In this document: positions 11,811-23,042 of the stretch, piece after piece
Layout of the letters: the number at the start of each line of letters is the position of its first letter
How positions within the stretch are numbered: the first letter of the stretch is position 1
DNA from: Blasia pusilla
Lineage: Eukaryota > Marchantiophyta > Marchantiopsida > Blasiales
DNA: 64,000 nucleotides
NCBI GenBank assembly: GCA_050084515.1
Contig: CM114271.1
Span: 20,026,001 to 20,090,000 of the forward strand
Direction of reading: 5' to 3'
Notes under the pieces: model-generated
The model's input: the letters and a program-made list of their open reading frames with translations, nothing else
What the model was told of the DNA's origin: nothing
The model's database searches: none
Position numbers and translations under genes: made by a program

Positions 11811-14195
11811 CCTTGGGGGCCATAGTGGCTATTGGATATCGCATTTGTTGCTCTACTAATCCAACCGGATTTTTTTATATAATTTTGGATGCATAGAAGT
11901 GGGGTTTTGTTTTGACAAATTTCATGCTTGGGCTAAATTTTCTATGTTTTCTCCTTTTTTTGGGTGCATTTGTATATGCTTTTTCTAAGCAAAGGAGTTG
12001 GGCCATGGGCTTGCTTAAAAAAAATACTTGGAAATTTCAAGTTTTTTTGAAATGCATCAACTATACTCGCGAGCAATCAGCCCACCAAACTGAAGTCTTT
12101 GCTTGATTCCTGAATTTGTTTTCTCATTTCTCTCTCCCTCTTATGTTGAAGAGTAGTTTTGCCCCCATGTGAGAAGGTTATAATCAAAATATACAGAACT
12201 TCCTTGTTTTGTAAAGATAGGGGTGTTGAGTGGTGTAGCTTGGCGTGAAGATCTATGGTTGAGAGTTTAGAGCTCTAGTACATGTGGAATGTTAGGAGAT
12301 GGAGCAAGAACAAAAGTAGGGGCTGGAATCAAACCCTTCAAGGAAAAAAATAAAAAATCTCTTCTTTCAAAAAATATCAAGTTCTTTTTCACTCCTTTAA
12401 TATAAAAGTGAAACACCTCGTCATGAACTTCTTATGAATCCTAAGACACATCATAAGACGAAACTTCAACATTTGAAATGCTAGCCCAAATAAGATAATA
12501 GACAAGGGACTAATACCCATTTTGAAATTAAATGAGTGAAAGGTCACGAACAAAAAAAGCAAGTGCATCTATTTTGGTACACAAAGAGAACAATCATCGG
12601 AGTGCCAAGTAGAGTTAATGTGAAGACCACAACAAATACAAAATGCAATAAACCATTTTGACAATATGTTGAAAGCCCATCCACATGACAAAGGGATACC
12701 TCCAACATATATAAGGAGGATACTCAATTTATCGTAATAAACCATCTTGACAATATGTTGAAAGCCCATCCACGTGACAAAGGGATACCTCCAACATATA
12801 AGGAGGACACTCTGTTTATCAATATGGACTAAAACATGATTCCAAATTCTGTCTTTTGCAATCATCTTCACATCAAGCTTTTAAAGCACATTTTCTTTGA
12901 ATTCCCCACTAGATGATTTTATTTTTAGAAGGAATTGTGGATTTTCTTGGCCCACATTGCAACCACAATGCTATGAGGAAATGGATGGAAACCATATGCA
13001 TGTGCAAAGCGGAACAAAGAGAAGAGATATCGATAATAAAACCATTAATGTACTTCTGGATGTCCCGGGCAGCCCATGGGCCTTATGAACGACTTGTGAT
13101 GAAGAATTGTTGTGTAACCTTACGATCAAATTACACTTCAATCACTTATGCATTCTCTCACATTCGTGAGTTATCCTCATCCCAATAGGGAACATTCCTT
13201 CCCCAGGGTAAAAATCACTTTGAACTCTACATCAAACCTATGGCATTTCACGTTTAGGCAGGAAGACGGAAGACTGCATACTAAGATTATAAATTTCACC
13301 CATGATCTCTCAAGCTTTTGTTGCACCTCCACACCAAGATGAGACACTTGTGGAACGTAGGAGAGATATTAGGGGATCCTCTTGAATCAAGATCCTACAA
13401 GTTCCCCATTTTGCAATGGCTCGTTGAGATTGCTGCAACAAATTTTGGAAAGTCTTAAAACAACTAATGAGCGAGGAATTAGTGAAGCTAATCTTACCTC
13501 CACAAAAACAAAACTCTAATACATTAGACATAGTCGTAAACCTTGCTCCATCTACGACGCATGCTCGATGAGAATAGGGCGTGCCTTTTTGCAAATGTAA
13601 GGAGCAAGAGCATGAAGAGATGCTACAAGTGCCACAAGTCCCCAACACTAGTACTACTACAACCTCCTCCGCCAATTTAATGCATGTATCATCGATTCAT
13701 GCATTAAATCCTGGTAAGACTATCAACAATATCAAGTTCTTAAAATGAACTTGAATGAGCTCAAATCTACAAGGTCTCTCAATACTCATAAAGCCCTTGA
13801 GATAAACTTTTGGAAAGCTAGTCAAAGGCGTCTAACATTCAAACCATTCTTATCAAGTGAAACACACTTCTTTCAAGAAGAAAACCCTATTTAACCATGG
13901 AAAGTTGAAATTGTATTTCCCATAAGGGGCTCTAATCATGGAACATAAAGGTCATAGCATGCTGAAAAAATTCTTCAAGTAGATAGTTTTACTAAGTTAC
14001 TCATGTATGAAAATAACAATGAGAACCAAAAATCTACAACTCATTTTCCAACTTTTATCCGTTACAAAGGCATATCAAAAACCATTCCAAATAAACAAAA
14101 TGCCTTCCTTTAGAAAAAGGAAGAGCATGTTGATAATCAATGCCACGTCTTGAGAGGTAAGTGCCTTCAGGTAACGCTTCCTACTTTTTGGTCCC
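11811..14195. other. Intergenic DNA with one short tandem duplication
   Basis: AT-rich sequence. Apart from the duplication at 12647-12820, no open frame can be assigned. A minus-strand frame of 121 codons at 13310-13675 is cysteine- and serine-rich but not a known domain. Confidence 0.45.
12647..12820. repeat. Tandem duplication, period 89 bp
   Basis: A block starting AATAAACCAT at 12647 recurs at 12736, with shared stretches such as TGACAATATGTTGAAAGCCC and GACAAAGGGATACCTCC. Two copies differ by a few substitutions and one short indel. Confidence 0.9.
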
Positions 14196-14232
14196 TACCA
14201 TATTGCAACGTCAAAGACGTTGCAATATGGTA
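14196..14232. repeat. Perfect fold-back palindrome (17-bp arms, 3-nt loop)
   Basis: Arm TACCATATTGCAACGTC is followed by AAA and its exact reverse complement. Such a tight loop is typical of a template-switch inverted duplication rather than of a transposon. Confidence 0.95.
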
Positions 14233-14469
14233 TGGGTGTCAAAGACGGGGTTGCTTTATGGCACCCGGATACTTCATTTGGACACCTGAACAGATGCTTT
14301 AAATTTGGACGAATCACTAACTAACCAACTAAACCTATGATTCCTATTTGGACAAACAAATAAATTATCACCCCAAATTTGATATATGTCTTCTGACGTT
14401 GACATATGTCACTTTAAAGAGACAATTAAATGAGGAAAGGAAAGAGGATCTCACGTTCTATAATTTTTT

Positions 14470-14705
14470 AAAGTTTGAATATCACCAAAACGCACTAGTC
14501 TAGTATCACTAAAAATGCCCTATATTTTCCAAATTCATCGATATAATTAAAAAATGATGGGATTATAGGAGGTGTGACTATAAAAGAATGTCACACCTCC
14601 TATAATCCCATCAGCAGTTAAAAACGGAAGCATTCTAAATTTTGAATATCAAACTAGTCTATATTACTAAGAGTACCCTGCTTTTTTCAAATACTTTTCT
14701 TCATA
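14470..14705. repeat. Perfect 24-bp hairpin flanked by imperfect direct repeats
   Basis: Bases 14555-14578 are the exact reverse complement of 14590-14613, with an 11-nt loop. The hairpin is bracketed by direct repeats of about 60 bp starting near 14470 and 14637, both containing TTTGAATATC and ACTAGTCTA. The arrangement could be a small non-autonomous element, a miRNA-like foldback, or a duplication with a secondary inversion. Confidence 0.8.
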
Positions 14706-14967
14706 TTATCTATCAATAAGGTTTTCAAATGCTAATTTTGTGTTTTTATCGTTTAATTAATTGCCATTTCCAGAGATAATTTGAATTCATCCTTCCATGA
14801 TTTAGAAGATATGAAAGGGAACTCTGTATAGGCGAACCCCTCTAGCCCATGGACTCGTCGGTCTCCGTCCGCGCCAGTTACGTGAGCTTTTCGGTGGCTG
14901 CGCAATTTCACAATGCCCGCGGGCAGGTGATGCGGGATCGAGAGAACCGCGCGATGCAGAGGATGGG

Positions 14968-15061
14968 TTGATGCCAGAAATGCGTAATTCTGAGGGGGTT
15001 GATGCCAGAAATGCGTAGTTCTGAGGGAGTAGATGCCAGAAATGCGTAGTTCTGAGGGGTA
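14968..15061. repeat. Three tandem copies of a 31-bp unit
   Basis: The unit contains GATGCCAGAAATGCGTAGTT and then CTGAGGGAG. Starts fall at about 14969, 15000 and 15031, with only one to three changes between copies. Confidence 0.93.
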
Positions 15062-15134
15062 TTAACGGGGCTGGGGAGTGGACAGAGACGACTCAGATAA
15101 TTTCAGTAGTACCATATTGCGGCTGAGAGCATCA

Positions 15135-15201
15135 GGAGTGTGCAGGTCGATGTTTCTCACATGGTGAGCCATGGTGTGAGAAACACCGACCTGCACACTC
15201 C
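15135..15201. repeat. Fold-back palindrome (26-bp arms, one mismatch, 15-nt loop)
   Basis: Bases 15135-15160 pair with 15176-15201 with one mismatch. The loop is ATGGTGAGCCATGGT. Frames on the minus strand through it (15062-15466) are not recognisable proteins. Confidence 0.92.
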
Positions 15202-16126
15202 CGAAGCGAATGAGAACGACACGGATCACTACTAGAAATACGTGCAGTGATACGGAACATTTTGAAGGACGAATGACAGCGCTTTGACAGTGGACCAAGA
15301 CGATGGCGAGAACTCGTTTGCGCACGGGCGGAAATGCAAAGACGATTCGACGAGCACTCATTTGCCGCGAGATATTGATTCCGCTTGACCAACCAGAGCC
15401 AGAAATGGGCTGCAGAAGAAACTTTATTGAATAGCCACTTACAAAGGGCTGCTTACTGGCAGGCAAGCTGGCTGAACAATGAGCAAATTAGCCCATGTTG
15501 GCCCGAGGCCTACGCTTCTTATTTCCTGTGCGCTGCATGAATGCTGTGCTGTAGTTAGGAGCTCGACAACTGCAGTTAGTAAACCCGTACGTACTGATCA
15601 TGGACGTAAGTCCAGATTGTACAACAACCTGGCTGAAGGTGTGGAAGCCCAGATGGCTTGGAACCACACCCTCCTCAACCGGCTCAAACTCCGAGCCATG
15701 AATTTCCTCGAGCCATGGACAAACTTTCCTGTAGTATACAAATTTCGTAGGCAACACAGATGAATTGTCACCAAGAGTCGAAGGATTCTTCTCTTGGGAG
15801 GGAAGGGTCAGTCAAAATCACGGACAGGCCACCTTAGGAGACCTATATCAGGACAAGCGTATGAGAATCAGTTAGCTCATGGGCGACACTTCGGCGGCAG
15901 AGCTTGAAGGAGGGGTCTGAGGATGTGGTGAATCTTCGCCTATACCGAACTCCTCCCACATCGCGTTCGAAGCTTTTCCATCACGTCAAGGTGGACGCCG
16001 CAAGCTTACTCCAGCTCAAGAAACATGAAGCGAACTAGCTACAAACGCTACGGCAGGGACAAAAACAACTATGGGAAGGGTAAACATAGCCACGCCCACA
16101 AAAACATTCAATCATTAGAAACTACA
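15202..16126. other. 3' flank of the E2F gene
   Basis: Probably includes the E2F 3' untranslated region on the minus strand. A minus-strand frame at 15062-15466 and a pair of overlapping frames at about 15480-15763 show no known domain. Confidence 0.4.
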
Positions 16127-19100
16127 CTAAACAGGAGAAAGGATACGATCGCTCCTCCACATGTCAGTTATCCCCACACCGGCATCCGATAGCAGCCAGT
16201 AGTCGGTGTCCGTCTACAAAACATCCCAAGGGAGCAATAGTCAGGAGCTTCTACGTTTGATGGCGGTTCCACTAGAAGATTGATCAAAAAGCAGACCACC
16301 ATGAAGACCCAAAACGGATGGTCGCTCGGCGAACTTACATTCACTTCGGCTGGCATTATTCTCATAATCCCACCAACAAAATCGTGAGGACTCGCGGGTT
16401 CCGAACTTGGCGAAGGTGCCTCTTGCTGATTCCCAGACCCCAGGTCTGATAAACGCTGGACATCGGATTGCAATCCGCCAGGAGCCTGGGTAGAAACGCC
16501 AGACTGACTCTGATTCGCCTCTGGCTGAATCATCTCCATTGGCAGCTCCGTGTTCATTTCCTCGAACTTCTCTTCGAATCGACTGCGACAAGGGGTAAAT
16601 CCAAATCAAGTTAACAAACTTCCGTAAGAGACGCTCAGGAGAAGGAGAAAAACACCGTTCCAGGACGGTGCAAGCAGACCAGAGGACAGGAAAGACCTTT
16701 GGAGGACGAAGAGGATCACTTCAGTGGGTGAGGCAAAATTCTCACTACATAACTAACCTCACAAGATAAACATCGATGGGACCCATGGTGCTTCGGAGCA
16801 GAATTTGATATCGCCTTTGGGGATACTCCACAGCCTGCGATAAATCAATGTCAGCTTCCACTCCAACCCTGTGATGTAGACAGCACTTTTCAACCGACGG
16901 AACTCAACACAGCGTATTGAAACGTAAAATGGTAGCCGGAATACGAGGACAAACAGTGAAAGGCGGCGTTATACCTCATCGGGATCAGGAACTTCCAGAG
17001 TTGTACCGTGTGGTGCTTTGATCGCAATCAGAGTCTCGTTCTGTGAAACGACGGTGGTCATGACTCTTCATTTACTCATTTTACCACTTACACACCCCAC
17101 TATGGCACGCTTCAGGAGATTGCGAAGAAAAACTAGGGATCAATGCATGGACGTGCACGCACACAAACAAATGGCGGGTCGAATGGATTTTCCTTCGCCC
17201 GATTTGGCTAGACATAGTAAAATCGTTTATCTAGAAATGACGGACGTGTTCCTGTACGAGGGAGTAAACACTTACGCGGATATTTGAGACTCACCTGAAA
17301 ACATGGCAAACTTTTGATATCATCTTCGGTGACATACAGCCATCTTCAATTGTTCGAAGTTAAGGTTTCAAAGACACTCCATAGGAGAGAACTGAAAACC
17401 CGATACCATATCACTAACGACAGTGGGAAGGAGAAAAGAAAAGCAACAGCTTGATTTAGGGAAAAACTGGCTTCGTAGGATACTGCTTGTTATTCTCATC
17501 TTCACTTAGGATCCGCAATCGCTCTCTCATATCCCTGCAAGACCCAACGTTGCAATCAATCCCCGATCCATTCCATGAAACCGAACCCTCCCAAAGAGTT
17601 CTCAATCTAAATCGGTTTTGACCTAGCGGACAGGTTTGACCCAGGAGGAACGCATTGGATCCATGTTGGGATACACCAGCTGTGGCCATATCCCCGTCCA
17701 CAGGTTTACTCCAAGAACTCTCATATCAATTACATATACTCAGAGAGGGACGACATATCTCCTCTCAAGACCCACAACCAGCTTATTGTACCGTAAGGTA
17801 CCTCTTATGCAGGATTTTAAAATGTACCTTATGTTTTCATCTAGTCGACGCTCTTCCAACTGCAAGTCCTCAACCTCACCCTGCCAAATTCTAAATCATC
17901 AGCATGTTGATCTCGTTTTCTGTTGACATGATGCTCTGTGTATAGGTTAGGTATGAACCAGAAGCGCTAGACAAGTCCATGACGACCCATGAATGATCTC
18001 CAACGACCATATTGGGAACATTAACCCTAGTTTTATTCAACAGGCACGTTCGCTTTGAATTTTATTTCACTATTGTAATGCAAACAGCGAAAATAGGAAT
18101 ACGAGCTGACAAGCCTACGATAACAGCCCAATACCTGGAGTGCGTTCACGTCATCTTTCCCTTCACCGGGCCTGGAGACACCGAGTCCTCTGCAACACGC
18201 ACAAATCGGGCCATTACTTCACAAGCTTGACCTAGTTAACGCAGGAGCTCAACTGGTGCAAACAACTGGCACAATCATCTGTAGGATCTGCAAAGTTACT
18301 CACTTCCAACGGATGCGGTTCTTAAGCTTCTTCTCTATCAACCCGATTCCTTCAAGCACATTTGTGATGTCATATATTCGTCGCTTTTGTACCTGTAACA
18401 TCAAAATTTTGTTCGACTCAGTGAGGAGAGACTTCACAGTGTGGTCAAGTCTCTGGCGACAGGGAAAACCCAACAACTCCAGACATGTGATATTTATCCC
18501 AGATTCAATATCTACTTGACGGCGATTTTGAGCTACTACATGAGGATTGGATGTGAGAGAGGCCGTCCACCCACACGTAATGTATCGGCAGCCTTGTTAA
18601 GATCCAGGACCCCATCTTCAGCTTGTTTAATGAGGTCTATGAACTTTTTTGTCAGCAGCCCTGTTTCAGAAAAACGTTTGCTAGCGTAAATTCAAAGCAA
18701 CGGACAAACACCAAATCTGAGTAATTTAAGATTCGCGAATGCTTCATCAATTTTGCAAAGGTTGACTGACATCATACCAAGAGAACTGTCGTATCGGCAA
18801 GTACTATTAGGTGTTGGTGCATTGCTCATAGGAGATCCTGTAGAACATAAACAAAATTGTAACATAAGATCGCTTAAGATAAGAAGCATGAACCTCTTTC
18901 AGCGCGCACACTAGAAGATCCTAGGCAACCCACATATTCGGAGACCTGGAAGCTGCTGGCAGCACATACCCCATCCAGTTGGAAAAGGAGATGTACTTCC
19001 TGACTGATGATGTTTGACTGGGTTTACCTACACCTGCAGGCCCTGGAGTGTGTGGGACATTCTTCAACTGCCTTCCTAGCTTGGCACGGCTTCCTCGTTT

Positions 19101-20586
19101 ACCACCAGGCCCAGGTGTGGGAATGGGACTCGCGTCAGCTCCTGCGAAACCGTTGCCCGATGACCAGCCGTTCATCTCCATATCCTGGTCTTCATCATTT
19201 ACAGGTTTTCGCCTTGCCTGTTTAATAAATGTCAGCCAACGAGTTCAGTCACTAAAAAGGTAATGACCCATTTCAGTCGTGTATCCATTCACCCGCCAAA
19301 AAATAGAAGAGAGGAATGATATGCTTTCAATATTAGACGACCTCACCACGGCACACTCTGATAACAGGCTACTCAGGAGTTGTGTCCCCTCCCGATGGGA
19401 GACTCAAAGACAGGGAACTTCATGAGCTACAGATTCCACATTACGAACTCGTCATGCTGAGTCATGTTTCATACTCATAACAATCAATACTTTGACACGG
19501 AGATGAAAACCAATTCAAACAAAATGACTCGTGATAACCCCTAACACACCCATCCAAGCTCACAATCCGACATGTGGGGTGGAAGCAGGAGAAAACGGGA
19601 TTCAGATTTCCATGAGCAACTAACCTTCACATGCTGCATGTATGCAGAAGCGTTTACTTGATGGCGGACAGATTCCTGGACGCGAAGGGAACAATGTCAG
19701 GTCAAGGAGGGTCTTCAGGACAGCGATGCAACGCAAACAAGTTGCCCCAAGAACCAATGAGACGATGAGCAAATTGATCACTAGGTCATGAATGTCTGAT
19801 GTGTAGATGCCAAACGAGGGTATTGTTGCAGACTATCGGGCGACACATTTCTCTAGCAATGAGCAAGTCGACCATCTGCTCTCAAAAGTGAAAGCGCGTA
19901 GCATAGTTCACACTTCGGGCACAGCCCATGGCGGGAAGCCTTGCAACAGATTCTAAGAATAGGATTAGTGATCAAAAGGGAAGCAGAATTACTTTCCACG
20001 CGTTATCCATACCCACGAGGGAAAGGCAATCTCGACGATCAGAACAGAGCACCATGAAATGATACAATTCCTTTTCCCAATTTACATAGACGGTTTGAGC
20101 AGTGGCTTTGAGAGATAACCCACTTCGAAAGTATACGATAAGGAAAAAATACAATTATAAGCTTTATGGCAAAGCCACCGAGGACGTATTACACAAGTTT
20201 ATGCTATTCCAGAGTTTAAGACGCAAACAGTTACCCAGGGTTCGTATCAAACTAGAAGCTAACACTCAACACACCCAATCATGGAGATGCTGAAGATTTC
20301 GTACCGAGAACCTGTCGATAGATATATCGGAATGAGAAAGGCTTGTGCTTGCACCATGATTGTCAAGTGCAGCTCCTGCTTCTCGGGAACGATGATCGTC
20401 TTCAGGTAAAACGAAGGCTGTGTGGGATGATGGATGAGTCACTGACTGTTGATCCGGCTGTAGTGAGTTGGTTCCATGTTTAACGCGGAATCCAGACCTA
20501 GTTGCAGGGTTACTCCGCCTCAATGGCATAGAGTTCCTTATCGTATTTTGGAAACCTTTCCCATCCCTGGCTACTATATCTACCAT
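16127..20586 (-). CDS. E2F: Typical plant E2F transcription factor, 14 coding exons
   Basis: I rebuilt 14 exons with GT..AG borders and consistent phase: 20586-20305, 19675-19625, 19217-19034, 18837-18778, 18660-18575, 18392-18304, 18189-18135, 17880-17828, 17534-17484, 17343-17295, 17040-16975, 16834-16758, 16582-16339, 16213-16127 (477 aa). E2F pairs with DP to bind TTTSSCGC sites and drive S-phase genes; RBR represses it. The winged-helix DNA-binding domain spans exons 4-6 ([23 protein letters not shown], then [20 protein letters not shown]). A coiled-coil dimerisation zone follows ([10 protein letters not shown]), then the marked box ([40 protein letters not shown]). The last exon carries the RBR-binding motif [16 protein letters not shown]. 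Presence of the dimerisation and RBR parts makes it a canonical E2Fa/b/c type, not DEL-type. The start is the first ATG after an in-frame stop in exon 1; a further upstream coding exon is not excluded. Confidence 0.93.
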
Positions 20587-22037
20587 ATCGACAAATCACT
20601 TAGATGACAGCTTCTTCGGAAGATGAAATATTGATCGACGGACACGGAAAATGGTCTAATCCGGCCCTTTCCTTGGATAATAAGAGGCCAACCAGAGTAC
20701 TCTCTCTAAGGCCTCATTCACTCAGTCGGCATTAGAAGGAAATTGCCCTAAATCCCACAGTGATCTCCACGGGAAAAGTCGCTCCGAGTTGGTCAGCACG
20801 AAGGCCCTTACTGGATACTCCAACTGCTCAGTACTCTCTGTTATAGAGATGCCGATTCCATGGCCCGATGAAAAGCATGCGCAGAGAAGACTCCCATCAC
20901 TTCACGGAGATCCAATTCGCAAAGTGGAGCTTCGTCTCTACTCTTTGCATCGATCTCACAGAACTCAGACGACCCGTCCAATCGACCAGCCAAGAGACAG
21001 TCGCTATCAGCACATTGCCGCCCTAATTCAGACACAAGCACTTTAAGGTGCAGTAAGCAATGATGCGCCAGACTGGGAAGATCGTCAGGGGGATGCCTCC
21101 CAGCACCCCTCACATGTCGAAGGGGGTTTCCGCGCACTATCCCTCTTATACCTCCGACTAAGGCAAGATTTATCTATCCCACTGAATCACTGCCTTCGTC
21201 CCGAAGAGACGAGGTACAGCAAGTTTCCCCCGCCGACTTAGATTACCAGCCCATGGACTGGCACCATCACATAAGCATACGGATGGGTCACGCCCGCCGC
21301 AACCACTGCCCAGCATGAAAGTTAAACGGCAGCATTTGTAGTCCGGCCTTACGCACGAACAGCCACAAACATTAAGAGGTCCGTCCTCGACAACGAGCGA
21401 TAATGGACAGCAAGCGGGGAGCTAAGGGACATCAATTGAGAATTCACAAGTTCAGCAAGAATGGCTCCTAGAATAGAATTGCCCTACAACGAACGCCTCC
21501 CGACTGTCACCGCTCTTTCGTGCGGCAAAAGCACTCTCTCAGCCGACACTGCTCTGGAGAGTGGTAGCAAAGCTCGAATGGATGAGGAGACCGGCAGGGC
21601 GGGGTCGGAGGGCAGGAACGATTTCCAGGGCAACGACCGTTAAGTCGAAAGAATCGGAACAATGTTCACAGAAGAAGCGGGGCGGAGAGTGAGAAAGAAA
21701 GACAATTGGACGAAGGTATACCACAGATGAACGACCAGCGAAGACTTCTCAGGGGGTACGCCTATAGAACCAGAGGATGATAGATGTAAGGGGGAGAATG
21801 AAGTTGGTGAGAAAGAGTGAGAGACGAAAGAGAGGAGAAGACCAGGAAAGGGCAGGGTAGGCTGCGTCTGTGAAGGGCAAGAATGAATTAGGACACAGGA
21901 GATACAGGAATATGAAGAAAGAACCTCCAGCGGCCCGCAAATGAGGCCTGGTTAAGGAATTTACAGGTCAATGGCTACAAGCAGTCAGGCTCACAGAAAG
22001 GGAGGGAAAAAAACTACCCGCACCTCACTAAACTCGA

Positions 22038-22040
<3 letters not shown>
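20587..22040. other. 5' flank or leader of E2F
   Basis: No coding exon could be joined in frame to E2F exon 1 here, and an in-frame stop lies just upstream of its ATG. The region may hold a 5' untranslated exon and intron. Overlapping small frames (20789-21137, 21461-21724) show no known domain. Confidence 0.4.

Positions 22041-22080
<40 letters not shown>
22041..22080. repeat. (CT)20 microsatellite
   Basis: Forty bases of pure CT dinucleotide on plus, GA on the E2F-sense strand, at the edge of the GC-rich upstream region. Confidence 0.97.
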
Positions 22081-22082
<2 letters not shown>

Positions 22083-22499
22083 GGGAATAAGACAGTAAAA
22101 GAACTAAATCAACCTCAAGAAGCCTCCCCTTGCGGAGCCTCGGGCTCACTCATTCTTCTTTCATCTCTCTCGCATACGGCACGCCTGCGGTCTCAACTCA
22201 TCGGCCCACTTTCCTTCCCTCCTTCCGCCACTAAACCTTCAAGAACTTCTCCAATCTCAAACCTAAACGTTGATCTTCTTCTCTCCACACACCACCTTTC
22301 CCACCACCATCTCTCTTCCTCCTTCGGTGCCTGTCGCCCTGCCCGCTCAGACCGCAACCACAATCGGGCTCCGTGCGCTTTCGAGCTCGGGTGCTTCCAT
22401 AACCGGCATCCGCAGCGACCTCATTTCAGCGCTTGCGCTGCAGCACCAGAAGCATCAGAGCATACGTGAGGTGAGGCGTTCGAGCTCGCACGAAGAGAA

Positions 22500-22610
22500 T
22501 AGGCTCATGGGGATGGAGGGAGGTGGAGGGAGAGGGGGGGAGAGAGAGAGAGAGAGAGAGGGGAAGGGGAAGGGGAAGGGGGAAGACGGGAGGCGAAGGA
22601 GGGAAGGGTT
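22500..22610. repeat. Polypurine tract (GA and GGGGAA repeats)
   Basis: A run of purines on plus containing a (GA)n stretch at about 22541-22560 and four GGGGAA units just after it. Long purine mirror tracts can form triplex DNA. It lies in the region upstream of E2F. Confidence 0.85.
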
Positions 22611-22641
22611 TGAATGCGCTCTCGCGCCTCTTCTTCCCTGC

Positions 22642-22649
22642 GCGCCAAA
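22642..22649 (-). promoter_or_regulatory. E2F consensus site (TTTGGCGC)
   Basis: The minus strand reads TTTGGCGC, fitting the TTTSSCGC consensus for E2F/DP binding. It lies about 2 kb upstream of the E2F start codon inside the GC-rich block. Confidence 0.5.
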
Positions 22650-23028
22650 GCCTGCAACCACATCATCGACACCAGTTTCCACGTCAACCTGTATCGTTTC
22701 CAGGTAGGCCAACCCTGGGAAACTTGTGGCTCGGACAGTCGCTCTGCCAATGGAGATCCGCGCCGTGTCCACGTGGAGGAAATGTGAGCGGGTTCGTGTC
22801 CGCGGAGAACAACAATGAAGTCCATTCGTGCCGGAGCCAGTAGCACAGTGTTCGCGATACGAGCCGGCGCCTTTCTCGGCCATGGCCAAGTTATGGAACA
22901 TTATTCCGCCCATCTTCGTGGGAACGCCCTAAAGGCTCGTGTATGAGGCACTCCGCTTACTTATCGACTGGACTGATTGCGACACGCGAACTCCACGCCG
23001 GGAATTCCTGGAGGGCTCTTTTCGCGCG

Positions 23029-23042
23029 AAAAATATATGTCG
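23029..23042. promoter_or_regulatory. Palindromic double E2F site (TTTTCGCGCGAAAA)
   Basis: A perfect 14-bp palindrome containing TTTCGCGC on both strands, the classical overlapping E2F site. It is 2.4 kb upstream of the E2F start codon in a CpG-rich region. This suggests autoregulation, provided the region really is the E2F promoter; the nearest gene on the other side is a transposon. Confidence 0.55.
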
